The translations under genes were made by a program, and so were the position numbers. Under the pieces are notes generated by a model that did not search any database, had not been told where the DNA came from, and saw nothing but the letters and a program-made list of their open reading frames with translations. This document shows positions 34,186 through 43,374 of a stretch of DNA of 56,912 bases, piece after piece (the stretch's first letter is position 1; the number at the start of each line of letters is the position of its first letter). The DNA is from Paludibacteraceae bacterium (GTDB lineage Bacteria > Bacteroidota > Bacteroidia > Bacteroidales > Paludibacteraceae), in NCBI GenBank assembly GCA_017448985.1, contig JAFSKL010000005.1:1-56912 (forward strand), written 5' to 3'.

Positions 34186-35696
34186 CAGATTAATCCTTTC
34201 TCTTTGGCCAATTGGTTCAAATATGCTTTAGCAGCTTTATATTCATTGGGGATAACGCCATCCAGGATGGCATCCTTAATCGCCGCTTTCAATTCGCCCA
34301 CTAACGAACAAGGCTCCATATGGAATGTTTCCATGATTTCATCGCCATTAATCGGGGGTTGGAAATTGCGTATCCGGTCGCGCTCTTCGAGTTCCACCAT
34401 CTTCTGTCGGACGAGCTCATAGTTCCGATGAAATCGGGCCTTTTTCTCTTCATTGCGGCTCGTGATATCCGCATCGCAGAGCATCATCAGATCATCTATA
34501 TCGTCACCTGCCTCGAACAACAACCGCCTAACCGCACTGTCTGTCACCGTTTCTTCTATCAGGTTAATCGGTCTCATATGCAGATCCACCATCTTCTTCA
34601 CATACTCCATCTTCTCATTCAGCGGCATTTTCATCTTCGCAAAGATCTTGGGAACCATCTTCGCCCCTATATAATTATGGTTTCTAAATGTCCATCCGGC
34701 CTGCGGATCCCACTGCTTGCTCCTCGGCTTGCCTATGTCATGCAGCAACGCCGCCCAGCGAAGCCATAATAGACCGTCCTGCGGACTGTTAGACCGCTTC
34801 GCTGTAAGACCGTTGCACTGTTGGACAGCTTCGCTGTTAGATTGTAGCTCTGCTACATTATCGAGCACTCTCAGCGTGTGTAGGAACACATCCTTATGTC
34901 CTTTGCCGTCCTTCACTTCCACGCCCTTCAATGCGGCCAATTCCGGCAGAATAAGCGGTAAAAGTCCGGTTTTATCGAGCAAAAGCCAGCCCTCCGACGG
35001 ACGCCGGCTAAGCATAATCTTGTTGATCTCCTCGCTGATTCGCTCACGCGTAATAATCGCTATCCGTTGCTTGTTACGCACGATGGCATCGAAGGTTTCT
35101 CCATCAATGAAGAACCCCAACTGCGTAGCAAAACGGATAGCCCGTAACATTCGCAACGGATCATCGCTGAAGGTCACATCCGGATCCAGCGGCGTTCGTA
35201 TCACACATTGCTCTAAATCCCCGATTCCATCGAACAAATCCACCAATTCGCCGTATCGTTTCTGGTTGAGACAAATAGCCATGGCATTGATCGTAAAGTC
35301 CCGCCGATGCAGATCATCGTCCAAAGTCCCGTTCTCCACAATCGGATTCCTGCTATCCCGCGTATAACTCTCTTTTCGCGCTCCCACAAACTCTAACTCC
35401 AAATCGCCGCGCTTCACCTGAGCTGTACCATAGGTCTTGAATACACTCAGATGCGCTTTTTTACCGAGACGCTTGGCGATTGCCTCTGCAAGAACAACTC
35501 CCGGTCGGTATTCCGGTGTACCGGTATTCCGAGATTCCATCGGCAGACAAACGACATCCACATCCGTCGATTCACGATGCAGGAACAAGTCCCGCACCCA
35601 ACCGCCGACTACATAGCATTCCATACCCAACGAATCGGCCGTTTCACCGACCAAATGCAGAATAGAATTCTCTATTTTCGGGTCACTAACTACCAT
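34185..35696 (-). CDS. CCA tRNA nucleotidyltransferase / poly(A) polymerase with HD domain
   Basis: A class II nucleotidyltransferase of 503 residues. YVVGGWVRDLFLHRESTDVD carries the catalytic Asp pair, followed by RRDFTINAMAI and DDPLRMLRAIRFATQLGF. A C-terminal HD domain (ALLHDIGKPRSKQ) follows. In Bacteroidota such a protein usually serves as the CCA-adding enzyme; PcnB activity cannot be excluded. A 72-base, nine-unit 8-bp repeat lies in frame at about residues 280-303, encoding a polar insert (SNSEAVQQCNGLTAKRSN) just before the HD motif. Its promoter lies within 50 bp upstream. Confidence 0.9.
   Translation of the reverse strand: MVVSDPKIENSILHLVGETADSLGMECYVVGGWVRDLFLHRESTDVDVVCLPMESRNTGTPEYRPGVVLAEAIAKRLGKKAHLSVFKTYGTAQVKRGDLELEFVGARKESYTRDSRNPIVENGTLDDDLHRRDFTINAMAICLNQKRYGELVDLFDGIGDLEQCVIRTPLDPDVTFSDDPLRMLRAIRFATQLGFFIDGETFDAIVRNKQRIAIITRERISEEINKIMLSRRPSEGWLLLDKTGLLPLILPELAALKGVEVKDGKGHKDVFLHTLRVLDNVAELQSNSEAVQQCNGLTAKRSNSPQDGLLWLRWAALLHDIGKPRSKQWDPQAGWTFRNHNYIGAKMVPKIFAKMKMPLNEKMEYVKKMVDLHMRPINLIEETVTDSAVRRLLFEAGDDIDDLMMLCDADITSRNEEKKARFHRNYELVRQKMVELEERDRIRNFQPPINGDEIMETFHMEPCSLVGELKAAIKDAILDGVIPNEYKAAKAYLNQLAKEKGLI
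34786..34857. repeat. Nine-unit 8-bp (16-bp) repeat inside the CCA enzyme gene
   Basis: CTGTTAGA, CCGCTTCG, CTGTAAGA, CCGTTGCA, CTGTTGGA, CAGCTTCG, CTGTTAGA, TTGTAGCT, CTGCTACA. The 8-bp phase is exact and alternates as a 16-bp unit. At 72 bases it adds exactly 24 codons without changing frame. Confidence 0.82.
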
Positions 35697-35714
35697 ATTT
35701 TGCTAAATCGGCTG

Positions 35715-35746
35715 CAAAATTACAAAAAATAATTGAAAAATGCAAG
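35715..35746 (-). promoter_or_regulatory. Promoter of the CCA enzyme-AKR-parE operon
   Basis: On the minus strand CTTG, 20-bp spacer, TAATTTTG. It matches the -7 consensus fully and the -33 box with one change. It is back to back with the rpsP promoter. Confidence 0.62.
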
Positions 35747-35751
35747 AAAAA

Positions 35752-35783
35752 TTTGCGTATTCCGAAAATTTGTAGTAATTTTG
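35752..35783 (+). promoter_or_regulatory. Promoter of rpsP
   Basis: TTTG, 20-bp spacer, TAATTTTG, an exact match to the Bacteroidota consensus. Start of transcription near 35790, about 85 nt before the rpsP ATG. Confidence 0.75.
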
Positions 35784-35875
35784 CACGCTTTTTCGGGTAA
35801 AAAGCACTAATAATCATAATTTATTAACCGGACAATGGATTCGAGTAATCCGAAGTCCATAAAACAAAAGTCTAA

Positions 35876-36442
35876 ATGGCAACAAAGATTCGTTTGGCTC
35901 GTCATGGTCACAAAGACTACGCTTTCTACCACATCGTAGTAGCAGACAGCCGCTCGCCGCGTGACGGCAAAATTATCGAACGACTCGGTTCGTTCAACCC
36001 TAACACCAACCCTGCAGCTGTGATCATTAACTTTGAACGCGCGCTCTATTGGGTAGGCGTAGGTGCACAACCGACAGACACCGTACGCACTATTCTCTCG
36101 AATGAAGGCGTACTGCTGATGAAGCACCTCAACGGTGGTGTCGCAAAAGGCGCATTTAGCCAGGAAGAGGCTCAGAAGCGTTTCGACGCTTGGAAGGCTC
36201 AAAAAGATGCTAAGAACGGCAAGATCAGTGCTGCTGAGGCAGACAAAAAGCGTGCCGCTGCCAAGGCTCTCCTCGCTCAAGAGGTAGAGACAAACAAGGC
36301 AAAAGCCGCTAAGATCGCTGAGAAGCGTGCTGCCGCTGCTGCTGAACTGGCTGCTGCTGCGCAAGAGGCTGCTCAAGAAGCTGCCGCTGCAGAGGCAGAA
36401 GCTAAGGGCGAAGAGGCTCCCGCTGAGGACGCTGAGGCATAA
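35876..36442 (+). CDS. rpsP: 30S ribosomal protein S16 with long Ala/Lys/Glu tail
   Basis: Protein bS16; the first ~90 residues are the conserved domain ([56 protein letters not shown]). The remaining ~95 residues form a low-complexity, probably helical tail of alanine, lysine and glutamate ([20 protein letters not shown], ending in APAEDAEA), roughly doubling the usual size. Such tails are common in Bacteroidota S16. A terminator follows within 30 bp, so it is a single-gene unit. Confidence 0.95.
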   Translation: MATKIRLARHGHKDYAFYHIVVADSRSPRDGKIIERLGSFNPNTNPAAVIINFERALYWVGVGAQPTDTVRTILSNEGVLLMKHLNGGVAKGAFSQEEAQKRFDAWKAQKDAKNGKISAAEADKKRAAAKALLAQEVETNKAKAAKIAEKRAAAAAELAAAAQEAAQEAAAAEAEAKGEEAPAEDAEA

Positions 36443-36469
36443 AAAACCGCTAATTCTTAGTAAAAAGAA

Positions 36470-36500
36470 GTCTAAAACGAAAGTTTTGGGCTTTTTTTTT
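36470..36500 (+). terminator. Rho-independent terminator after rpsP
   Basis: GTCTAAAAC, a GAAA tetraloop, GTTTTGGGC (stem of nine pairs including G-U pairs), then nine T residues. The T tract doubles as part of the -33 box of the next promoter. Confidence 0.75.
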
Positions 36501-36529
36501 GCATATGTGCAAAAATTGTTGTACCTTTG
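36498..36529 (+). promoter_or_regulatory. Promoter of the polysaccharide cluster
   Basis: TTTG, 20-bp spacer, TACCTTTG. Start near 36536, giving a leader of about 25 nt before the first glycosyltransferase. No further promoter is evident in the overlapping genes downstream. Confidence 0.72.
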
Positions 36530-36560
36530 CGCACTTTTTGTGCGCACCGGATAAAAAACA

Positions 36561-37469
36561 ATGAAAAAAGTAAGCGTCATTATGCCCAATTTCAACCACG
36601 CTCCTTTCCTCAAGGAGCGCTTGGATAGTATTCTCTCGCAGGACTATCCGAACATGGAAATCATCCTGCTCGATGACGCTTCGACGGACGACAGTCTGGC
36701 GATTCTCAAATCCTATGCACAGCATCCCAAAGTGAAAACCCTCATCGCCAACGAGCACAACTCCGGCAACACGTTCCTCCAATGGCAGCGAGGCTTGCAA
36801 GAGGCAACAGGTGACTATGTGTGGATAGCGGAGAGTGACGATGTAGCCGAACCGACTCTGGTGTCACAATTAGTCGAGACCCTTGAAAGGGAACAGGCTG
36901 TGTTGGCGTTCTGCCACAGCCAATGGATCGACAGCGGAGGAAAGCCCATCCCGCGAAGCAAAGATCCCCGATGGAATCGGGACTTTTCGATGGAAGGCGA
37001 TGCATTTGTTAGGCAGTTCCTCTTGGGCTATACCACCATATGCAATGCAAGCTCCGTTCTCTTCCGTCGGGAAGCCGCAGCACACATCGATATGCAGCAG
37101 GTGGCTGAATTCCGCGCAAGCGGCGACCGGCTCTTCTGGATTCAAACGGCTCTGCAAGGACGCGTAGCCTATGTAGCACAGACGCTCAACCGCTTCCGTC
37201 AACATACACAAAAAGTATCCGGCACTGCCGAGAACAAAGGCCTGAACATGGTGCAAGATCATGCTATCTATCAGTTGGTAGCACCTTCTTTGGCACTCAC
37301 CCGACACGAGAAACGACTCATCTGCGGCTACCATTGGCAAGCTATTCACCGTCCCACTGTTTCTGCCGAAGGACGACAAAGAGCATTGGACGCTTGGCGC
37401 CTGGAACACGAATTCGGACGATGGTCGTACATTCTATATCTCATCCATAGAGCGAAAGAGAAATGTTAA
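36561..37469 (+). CDS. Family 2 glycosyltransferase
   Basis: GT-A fold enzyme of 302 residues. It begins KKVSVIMPNFNHAPFLKERL, followed by ILLDDASTDDSLAIL and the metal-binding region VWIAESDDVAEPTL, diagnostic of GT2. It transfers a sugar from a nucleotide donor to a growing polysaccharide at the cytoplasmic membrane face. The sugar is unknown. It is the first gene of the cluster and overlaps the polymerase gene by 7 bp. Confidence 0.92.
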   Translation: MKKVSVIMPNFNHAPFLKERLDSILSQDYPNMEIILLDDASTDDSLAILKSYAQHPKVKTLIANEHNSGNTFLQWQRGLQEATGDYVWIAESDDVAEPTLVSQLVETLEREQAVLAFCHSQWIDSGGKPIPRSKDPRWNRDFSMEGDAFVRQFLLGYTTICNASSVLFRREAAAHIDMQQVAEFRASGDRLFWIQTALQGRVAYVAQTLNRFRQHTQKVSGTAENKGLNMVQDHAIYQLVAPSLALTRHEKRLICGYHWQAIHRPTVSAEGRQRALDAWRLEHEFGRWSYILYLIHRAKEKC

Positions 37470-38830
37470 CGTACCTGCTCAACATAGCGTTTGCCATTGT
37501 GGCTACAGTGCTGTATATCAAAGCGCCGTGGACCTACAGTTACGACTATTGCGTGACGCTGATGACGCTGTTCATTGCACAGAACGTACTCTTTTTTGCC
37601 ACCGACAAACGTCAACATTGGTTAGGATTCGAATTCTTCTTCGCCATCTCGTTCTTCCTCGTCAACTTCGTTTATCCCGTTTTCTATGCGCCGTATGAGG
37701 ACCGCATCTATTGGTCATTCTTCAGCTATTCGTTCAACGATGACTATGTGACCCGCAGCACTGCTTTAGCCTATTTCGGCTACGCATGGTATATGCTCGG
37801 GGCTACACGACTACTGCAACTGCAACGAGAAGAACCGTCTCACCCTACCTTTACCGTTTCTATGCGGCAATATATCTGGTTCTTCGGCATCACTATTGTC
37901 GCTTGGCTGCTCTTCGTAGCAACAGGCGGTTTGGCGGCGCTGCAAAGTGTCTATGCCGAAGGTTCCAACCTCCGCGATGTAGGTATTTACAGCTATTTCA
38001 ACAATATCTTCACCATCGGTTGCTACTTCATGGCCATCTTCCTTTTCCGCCTACCAAAACAAAAATGGTGGTTCTACCTGTTGGTGATACTCTATTTTAT
38101 GCTCATTCTGCTTTCCACCGGTAGTCGTCAATTGGCCGTCGGTTTGGCATTGATACTCGTCACGGGTTTCAGTCTATATGTCTATCACCTCAAGTGGTGG
38201 CAAGTCCTCCTGCTGATAGCCGGCGGTACAACAGTGCTCTTCCTGGTAATGACACTCCGAACGGAAGGACTGGACTTCGGGGCTTGGCAGCAGAAACTAG
38301 CACAAACCAAACTGGATAACTTCTGGGACATCTTCGAGGACCTCATCGTCAACGATGTCAACCTCTTCCGCCTCTTTGGTTGGGCGCAGGAGAATGACCT
38401 TACGTGGTTCCAAGGTATGACATTGGACATCGCATCACCTATCCCGGGTTTGGGCAGTCATATCATCGCTAATAGTGATGTGCCGCCTCAGATGCTGCAT
38501 GGCGGTGACCTGCCCTCGTACTTGTTCCTTGGACCGGACGCTACGTGGGGTACCGGCACGAATATGGTAGGTGAAGCCTATCGTTCGTTCGGCGCCATCG
38601 GCACTGCGATAGCCATGTTCCTCATCGGCCTGTGGATCAAAGAGAGTTATTACCGCGCCAACAACAGCATCTATTGGTACCTGATGTATTTCCTACTGGT
38701 GGGTCACGCCCTCATTTATCCGCGCGCACCGCTCCTCTTCGATCCGCGATTAGTCATATGGAGTCTGTTGCTGCTTTCCATCGTCGAAGGCATCACTCAT
38801 ATCAAAAAAAGAGAGGAGGTGCAGCCATGA
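37463..38830 (+). CDS. Wzy-like O-antigen/capsule repeat-unit polymerase
   Basis: A polytopic membrane protein of 455 residues with about ten to twelve hydrophobic segments, low similarity typical of Wzy proteins, and a large extracytoplasmic loop near residues 280-360 (AQENDLTWFQGMTLDIASPI, GPDATWGTGTNMVGEAYRSF). The GTNMVGE-type segment with nearby Tyr/Phe is seen in oligosaccharide repeat-unit polymerases. It would join lipid-linked repeat units in the periplasm. No flippase (Wzx) is in the window. It overlaps the next gene by four bases (ATGA). Confidence 0.82.
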   Translation: MLTYLLNIAFAIVATVLYIKAPWTYSYDYCVTLMTLFIAQNVLFFATDKRQHWLGFEFFFAISFFLVNFVYPVFYAPYEDRIYWSFFSYSFNDDYVTRSTALAYFGYAWYMLGATRLLQLQREEPSHPTFTVSMRQYIWFFGITIVAWLLFVATGGLAALQSVYAEGSNLRDVGIYSYFNNIFTIGCYFMAIFLFRLPKQKWWFYLLVILYFMLILLSTGSRQLAVGLALILVTGFSLYVYHLKWWQVLLLIAGGTTVLFLVMTLRTEGLDFGAWQQKLAQTKLDNFWDIFEDLIVNDVNLFRLFGWAQENDLTWFQGMTLDIASPIPGLGSHIIANSDVPPQMLHGGDLPSYLFLGPDATWGTGTNMVGEAYRSFGAIGTAIAMFLIGLWIKESYYRANNSIYWYLMYFLLVGHALIYPRAPLLFDPRLVIWSLLLLSIVEGITHIKKREEVQP

Positions 38831-39984
38831 GAATCCTCTATTGTATCCCTGCTCTCTACAATGCCGGTGGGATGGAGCGCGTTCTGACGCAGAAAGTGAA
38901 CTGGCTCGCCTCCCATACGGAACATGAGATCACGATCATCACTACCGAGCGTACGCCGGAAGGTACCAAAGATACCTATTTCCCCTTGGACAAGCAGGTC
39001 CAAGTGGTTTCGCTCAACATCGATTTCGATGCCGACTATAGCAAACCGTTGCTAACCAAATGGTTCGCGCATATGCGCAAGATGCGTGAGTACGAACGCG
39101 CGTTAAAAAGATACATACGCGCACAGGAAATCGATCTCTGTATCTCCCTTTGCGGCAAAGAGATCGCCTTCCTCCATTCGTTGCCTTGCCGTTCGATTGC
39201 GGAACTGCATTTTGCCAAAGACCAACGGCGGCATCTATTGGAAGCCAACCATAGGAGTCCCTTCTGGTCATTGTTGGGATATATACGCACCTGGCAACTT
39301 GTCAATGCCATTCGTCCCTTGGAATGTCTCGTTGTGCTGACAGAGGCAGACAAAAAAGACTGGAACAAAGCCGGTTGCAAGAATGTGATTTGTATTCCCA
39401 ATCCATGCAGTTTGGACAGGCAGGAATTGCAAAAATCTTCGATTTCATCGGATAAAAATACGGTTTTAGCCGTAGGTCGTTTGCACGAGCAAAAAGGCTT
39501 TGACCTATTGCTGCAAGCCTGGCGTACAATTGAGCAGCGGCACCCCGACCGGACACTGCGTATCGTAGGCGAAGGACCGCAACGCGACAAATTAGGCCAT
39601 ATGATTGAGAATACGGGCTTGCGACATGTACTATTGGCAGGCCGAACAAAGAACATGGCGAACGAATATCTCAACGCCTCCCTTTTTGTTCTCTCCTCGC
39701 GGTACGAAGGCTCGCCCTTAGTACTGAGTGAAGCCATGTGGTGCGGTGTACCTTGCGTGGCTTTCGACTGCCCGCAAGGACCTGCGGAACTGTTAGCCGA
39801 AGGACGCGGATGGCTCGTTCCGAAAGGAGATGTCGATGCGTTAAGCCGGCAGATAGAATACGCGATAACCCATCCCGAAGAAGCCGAACAACACGCACAA
39901 AAAGCGCAACAGTTCGCGCAACAGACCTATAGTGAAAAGAACATTATGCCTAAATGGATAGAACTCATTGAACATATTATTTGA
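38827..39984 (+). CDS. Family 4 glycosyltransferase
   Basis: GT-B fold enzyme of 385 residues starting MRILYCIPALYNAGGMERVL. The donor-binding C-terminal half has VLAVGRLHEQKGFDLLLQAW, RIVGEGPQRDKL and SSRYEGSPLVLSEAMWCGVP with the conserved Glu. The start overlapping the polymerase stop (ATGA) was preferred over a longer reading that would run through the polymerase gene. Donor sugar unknown. Confidence 0.92.
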   Translation: MRILYCIPALYNAGGMERVLTQKVNWLASHTEHEITIITTERTPEGTKDTYFPLDKQVQVVSLNIDFDADYSKPLLTKWFAHMRKMREYERALKRYIRAQEIDLCISLCGKEIAFLHSLPCRSIAELHFAKDQRRHLLEANHRSPFWSLLGYIRTWQLVNAIRPLECLVVLTEADKKDWNKAGCKNVICIPNPCSLDRQELQKSSISSDKNTVLAVGRLHEQKGFDLLLQAWRTIEQRHPDRTLRIVGEGPQRDKLGHMIENTGLRHVLLAGRTKNMANEYLNASLFVLSSRYEGSPLVLSEAMWCGVPCVAFDCPQGPAELLAEGRGWLVPKGDVDALSRQIEYAITHPEEAEQHAQKAQQFAQQTYSEKNIMPKWIELIEHII

Positions 39985-40912
39985 CAATATTATTTATACG
40001 CTGCAGCGTTATGGCGGCATCTCGGTAGTTTGGACCGAGTTACTGCGTCGTGCGCGCATAGACAAGGACTTGCAAGTGACGGAACTGGACTACACCAAGG
40101 ACCTCACTCCGAGATTCATGGAGCGCTACCGTGTTCCTGCTTACAAAACGCAAGAACCTACGCTGTTCCACTCGTCGTACTTCCGAGTTTTACCGGATTC
40201 ATCGGTCAAAAACATCACCACGGTACACGACTTGACCTACCATTTCTACCGTCACGGTTTGGCCAAGGCGGTTCATCTATGGGAAGAAAGACGGGCGTTG
40301 CTTCATAGCGAAGCCGTGATATGCGTCAGCGAGAATACAAAACGCGATCTGCTGCGCTTCTATCCGTGGTATAAAGAAGACAACATCCATGTGGTCTATA
40401 ACGGCGTGGGAGAGGAGTTTTTCCCGATTCCATCGGTAGAAAAGAAAGGATTTCTGCTCTATGTAGGAAATCAAACCGTGGACTATAAGCGTTTTGATGT
40501 GGCGCAAGCAGTAACTCGCATGACAGGTCTCGAACTGGTCACTGCCTCCGGCGTGACGCGCGAACAACTGAATACACTTTATAATGAAGCTCTCTGCCTG
40601 CTTTATCCTTCTGACTACGAAGGATTCGGTATTCCTGTTATCGAAGCACAGAAAGCGGGCTGTCCCGTCATTGCGCAGAACGCTTCATCCATTCCCGAAG
40701 TGATAGGCTCCAACGGCTTGATGGTGCAGCATGATACCCCACAACGGATGGCACAAGAAATGGCTGAGATAGTGCAACAATTGAAGAGCCGTTCCACACA
40801 AGCTGTCATAGAGGCAGGCTTTGCGAATGCCAAACGCTTCTCATGGGACAAAGCCTATGAACAGACAAAACAAGTATATGAAAATATCTATCATAACAAT
40901 CACTTACAATAG
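39968..40912 (+). CDS. Family 4 glycosyltransferase, TTG start
   Basis: GT-B enzyme of 314 residues. The N-terminus MNILFDNIIYTLQRYGGISV with the start codon read as TTG matches related mannosyl/galactosyl transferases that begin near here; there is no better ATG. The C-terminal half has LLYVGNQTVDYKRFDVAQAV and LLYPSDYEGFGIPVIEAQKA with the conserved Glu. It overlaps the previous gene by 17 bp. Confidence 0.88.
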   Translation: MNILFDNIIYTLQRYGGISVVWTELLRRARIDKDLQVTELDYTKDLTPRFMERYRVPAYKTQEPTLFHSSYFRVLPDSSVKNITTVHDLTYHFYRHGLAKAVHLWEERRALLHSEAVICVSENTKRDLLRFYPWYKEDNIHVVYNGVGEEFFPIPSVEKKGFLLYVGNQTVDYKRFDVAQAVTRMTGLELVTASGVTREQLNTLYNEALCLLYPSDYEGFGIPVIEAQKAGCPVIAQNASSIPEVIGSNGLMVQHDTPQRMAQEMAEIVQQLKSRSTQAVIEAGFANAKRFSWDKAYEQTKQVYENIYHNNHLQ

Positions 40913-41618
40913 CGCCAAGACCTTGGATAGGGCATTGACGAGTGTACAGAGCCAGTCTTACAAAGACATCGAACACATCATTGTGGACGGAGCTTCTACC
41001 GATGGTTCACGCGAACTGATTGAGGCGTACGCCAAGAAGCATAAAAATGTCCGTTGGGTGTCGGAAAAAGATGAAGGAATCTACAATGCGTTGAACAAAG
41101 GTATTCGTATGGCTACGGGCGATATTATCGGCTTTTTGCACTCCGACGATGTGCTATATTCTTCCGATTCCATCGGACAAATTGCGACTGCTTTTGCCTC
41201 GCAGGAAGTGGATGTGGTCTATGGTGATCTGCAGTACTGCAAAGGCAATAAAGTGGTGCGGCGGTGGAAAAGCAATGACTTCCATCGGAGCAGTCTCAAA
41301 TACGGATGGATGATTCCCCATCCTACGATGTATGTACGCAAAGAGGTGTATGAACAAGTGGGCGAGTACGACGAGTGGTTCCGTATTTCCGCAGACTACG
41401 ATATGATTCTGCGCATCCTCAAAGCCGGTTTCCAAACGCACTATATCCCTCAAGTGCTGGTTTGTATGGAGGTCGGCGGTGCCAGTAACAAGAATACCAA
41501 GGCGCGCTTGTCCAAGACACAAGAAGACCTGATTGTTCTGCGCAAGAACCATATAGGCGCCGGATTACTGACCGTGGCACTCAAGCAAATTCGCAAAACG
41601 AAGCAGTTCCTATGCTAA
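40878..41618 (+). CDS. Family 2 glycosyltransferase
   Basis: A 246-residue GT-A enzyme beginning MKISIITITYNSAKTLDRAL, with IEHIIVDGASTDGSRELI, WVSEKDEGIYNALNKGIRMA and GFLHSDDVLYSSDS as metal and acceptor motifs. This pattern is typical of WcaA/colanic-acid-type GT2 enzymes. The ATG chosen gives the canonical strand; it overlaps the upstream gene by 35 bp, and a longer reading upstream lacks family residues. Confidence 0.9.
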   Translation: MKISIITITYNSAKTLDRALTSVQSQSYKDIEHIIVDGASTDGSRELIEAYAKKHKNVRWVSEKDEGIYNALNKGIRMATGDIIGFLHSDDVLYSSDSIGQIATAFASQEVDVVYGDLQYCKGNKVVRRWKSNDFHRSSLKYGWMIPHPTMYVRKEVYEQVGEYDEWFRISADYDMILRILKAGFQTHYIPQVLVCMEVGGASNKNTKARLSKTQEDLIVLRKNHIGAGLLTVALKQIRKTKQFLC

Positions 41619-42409
41619 ACATATCCATTGTGCTATATCATCCGAACTGGGAACAAGAGGTGCTGCCTCTTGTGGAGGAACTGCTGCGTGTCAAGAACCT
41701 GAATAAACTATATCTGCTCGATAATAGTGAAGAACGGGAGCTGCATCCCCAAAAGGTGATCAAACACTCGAAGCTCCGCTATATGCATATGCCGTCCAAC
41801 CTCGGCTACGGAAAGGCGCATAATGTCGCATTGCGGGAAAGCGCGTACGAAGAGACGGACTTTCATCTCGTGATGAATAGCGACGTCCGTGTGAAAGCAG
41901 AGGACATAGACGCTATGCACGATTGGATGACGGCTCATCCAGAAGTGGGGCATCTGATGCCGCGGGTGGTAGGACCGGACGGCCAACAGCAGTACTTGGC
42001 CAAGCGTCTGCCTACTCCCTTGGATGTGTTTGGACGGCGATTCCTACCGGCACGATGGATGGCGAAACGGAATTACAAATACGAGTTACGGGATAAAGAT
42101 CTGGAACGTCCGGTCAATGCGCCCTATCTGAGCGGCTGTTTCATGTTTCTGCGCACAAAAAGTGCGGTGGAATCGGGACTTTTTGATGAACGGTACTTCA
42201 TGTATCCCGAAGACATCGACCTGACGCGTTCGATTCATCGGAACTGGCTGACGCTCTATTATCCGGAGTGGACCGTTGTGCATGCTCACGCACAAGCTTC
42301 GTATAAAAACAGACACATGCTTTGGGTGCATATCCAAAACATGTGCCGTTATTTCAACAAGTACGGTTGGTTCTTCGACGCCGAGCGTCAGACATTCAAC
42401 AACCTGTAA
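41612..42409 (+). CDS. Family 2 glycosyltransferase, rhamnosyltransferase-like
   Basis: A 265-residue GT-A enzyme: MLNISIVLYHPNWEQEV, SNLGYGKAHNVALRE, HLVMNSDVRVKAEDI and YLSGCFMFLRTKSAVESGLF, then FMYPEDIDLTRSIHR. The NxGYGxxxN and PEDxDL motifs are seen in WbbL-type rhamnosyltransferases; the sugar is inferred only. It is the last gene of the cluster; its 3' end overlaps the convergent antiporter gene by 22 bp. Confidence 0.9.
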   Translation: MLNISIVLYHPNWEQEVLPLVEELLRVKNLNKLYLLDNSEERELHPQKVIKHSKLRYMHMPSNLGYGKAHNVALRESAYEETDFHLVMNSDVRVKAEDIDAMHDWMTAHPEVGHLMPRVVGPDGQQQYLAKRLPTPLDVFGRRFLPARWMAKRNYKYELRDKDLERPVNAPYLSGCFMFLRTKSAVESGLFDERYFMYPEDIDLTRSIHRNWLTLYYPEWTVVHAHAQASYKNRHMLWVHIQNMCRYFNKYGWFFDAERQTFNNL

Positions 42410-43374
42410 GTCAAATACCCTGCATAGATCAGCAGTAACAGCGCTCCTGCCCAGCGTTGTATTTTACGCTCGCGGTTGGTTTTGACGGCCATCCATACAA
42501 CAATGCTGCCAATTGCTGCCATCAATGCATCGAGTGCTATTCCTTCGTAAGCCGGCAACGGACGAATGGTAGCACTCATTCCGAGGACGAAGAACACATT
42601 GAAGATATTCGAGCCGAACACATTGCCGAGCGCTATGTCCGAATTATGCTTGGCGGCAGCAATGACGGAAGTAGCGAGTTCAGGCAGCGATGTACCCAGC
42701 GCCACTACGGTCAGACCGATAACGGCTTCACTGACACCCATCCGCGTAGCTATATCGACGGCACTCTTAACGATCAGTTCTCCTCCCACAATCAGTCCGA
42801 TGAAACCGACCAAAATGAGTGCTACTGCCCGCCTTGTCGGCATCTGCTTCACCTCCGTTTCCACCACCTCAGGATGCTCCTTCGAATGAATAAAAGTATT
42901 GTAGAGGAAAAAACAGAACATGAGTAGCAGCACGATGCCTCCTATTCGTCCGATGCCCTGCTCAGTTTCGCCGAAAGGTAGTTGAATGGCCACAAATACG
43001 AGAACAACCAATCCTGCAATTATAGACAGTGGTATATCGAAGTCACGGGCTCGTTTCTGCGACACAATCGGATAAACGAGTGCGGTGAGACCGAGAATAA
43101 CGAAGGTGTTGATGATGTTCGAACCGAGTATATTGGTAATAGCAAGGTCGGTAGAACCTTGCGCCACAGACACCATATTCACCACAAACTCCGGCATTGA
43201 AGTACCGAAAGCCACGACAGTCAGGCCGATAATCAGATCGGATATACCGAACTGCTTGGCGATAGCTGATGCACCGTCCACTAACCAGTCCGCACCCTTA
43301 ACCAGTGCGACAAAACCGAAGATAATGAAGATGATGGCCACCCAAAGGCCATATGCTAACAATTGCTCTATCAT
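42388..43374 (-). CDS. Calcium/sodium antiporter (CaCA family, YrbG-like)
   Basis: Inner-membrane exchanger of 328 residues with about ten membrane segments in two inverted repeats. The alpha repeats are clear: GTSMPEFVVNMVSVAQGSTD leading to NILGSNIIN, and GTSLPELATSVIAAAKHNSD leading to NVFGSNIFN, each with the ion-binding Glu/Asn residues. A polar central loop (SKEHPEVVETEVKQMPTRRA) joins the halves. Its start overlaps the ychF stop by three bases, so the two are coupled. Confidence 0.94.
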   Translation of the reverse strand: MIEQLLAYGLWVAIIFIIFGFVALVKGADWLVDGASAIAKQFGISDLIIGLTVVAFGTSMPEFVVNMVSVAQGSTDLAITNILGSNIINTFVILGLTALVYPIVSQKRARDFDIPLSIIAGLVVLVFVAIQLPFGETEQGIGRIGGIVLLLMFCFFLYNTFIHSKEHPEVVETEVKQMPTRRAVALILVGFIGLIVGGELIVKSAVDIATRMGVSEAVIGLTVVALGTSLPELATSVIAAAKHNSDIALGNVFGSNIFNVFFVLGMSATIRPLPAYEGIALDALMAAIGSIVVWMAVKTNRERKIQRWAGALLLLIYAGYLTYRLLNV

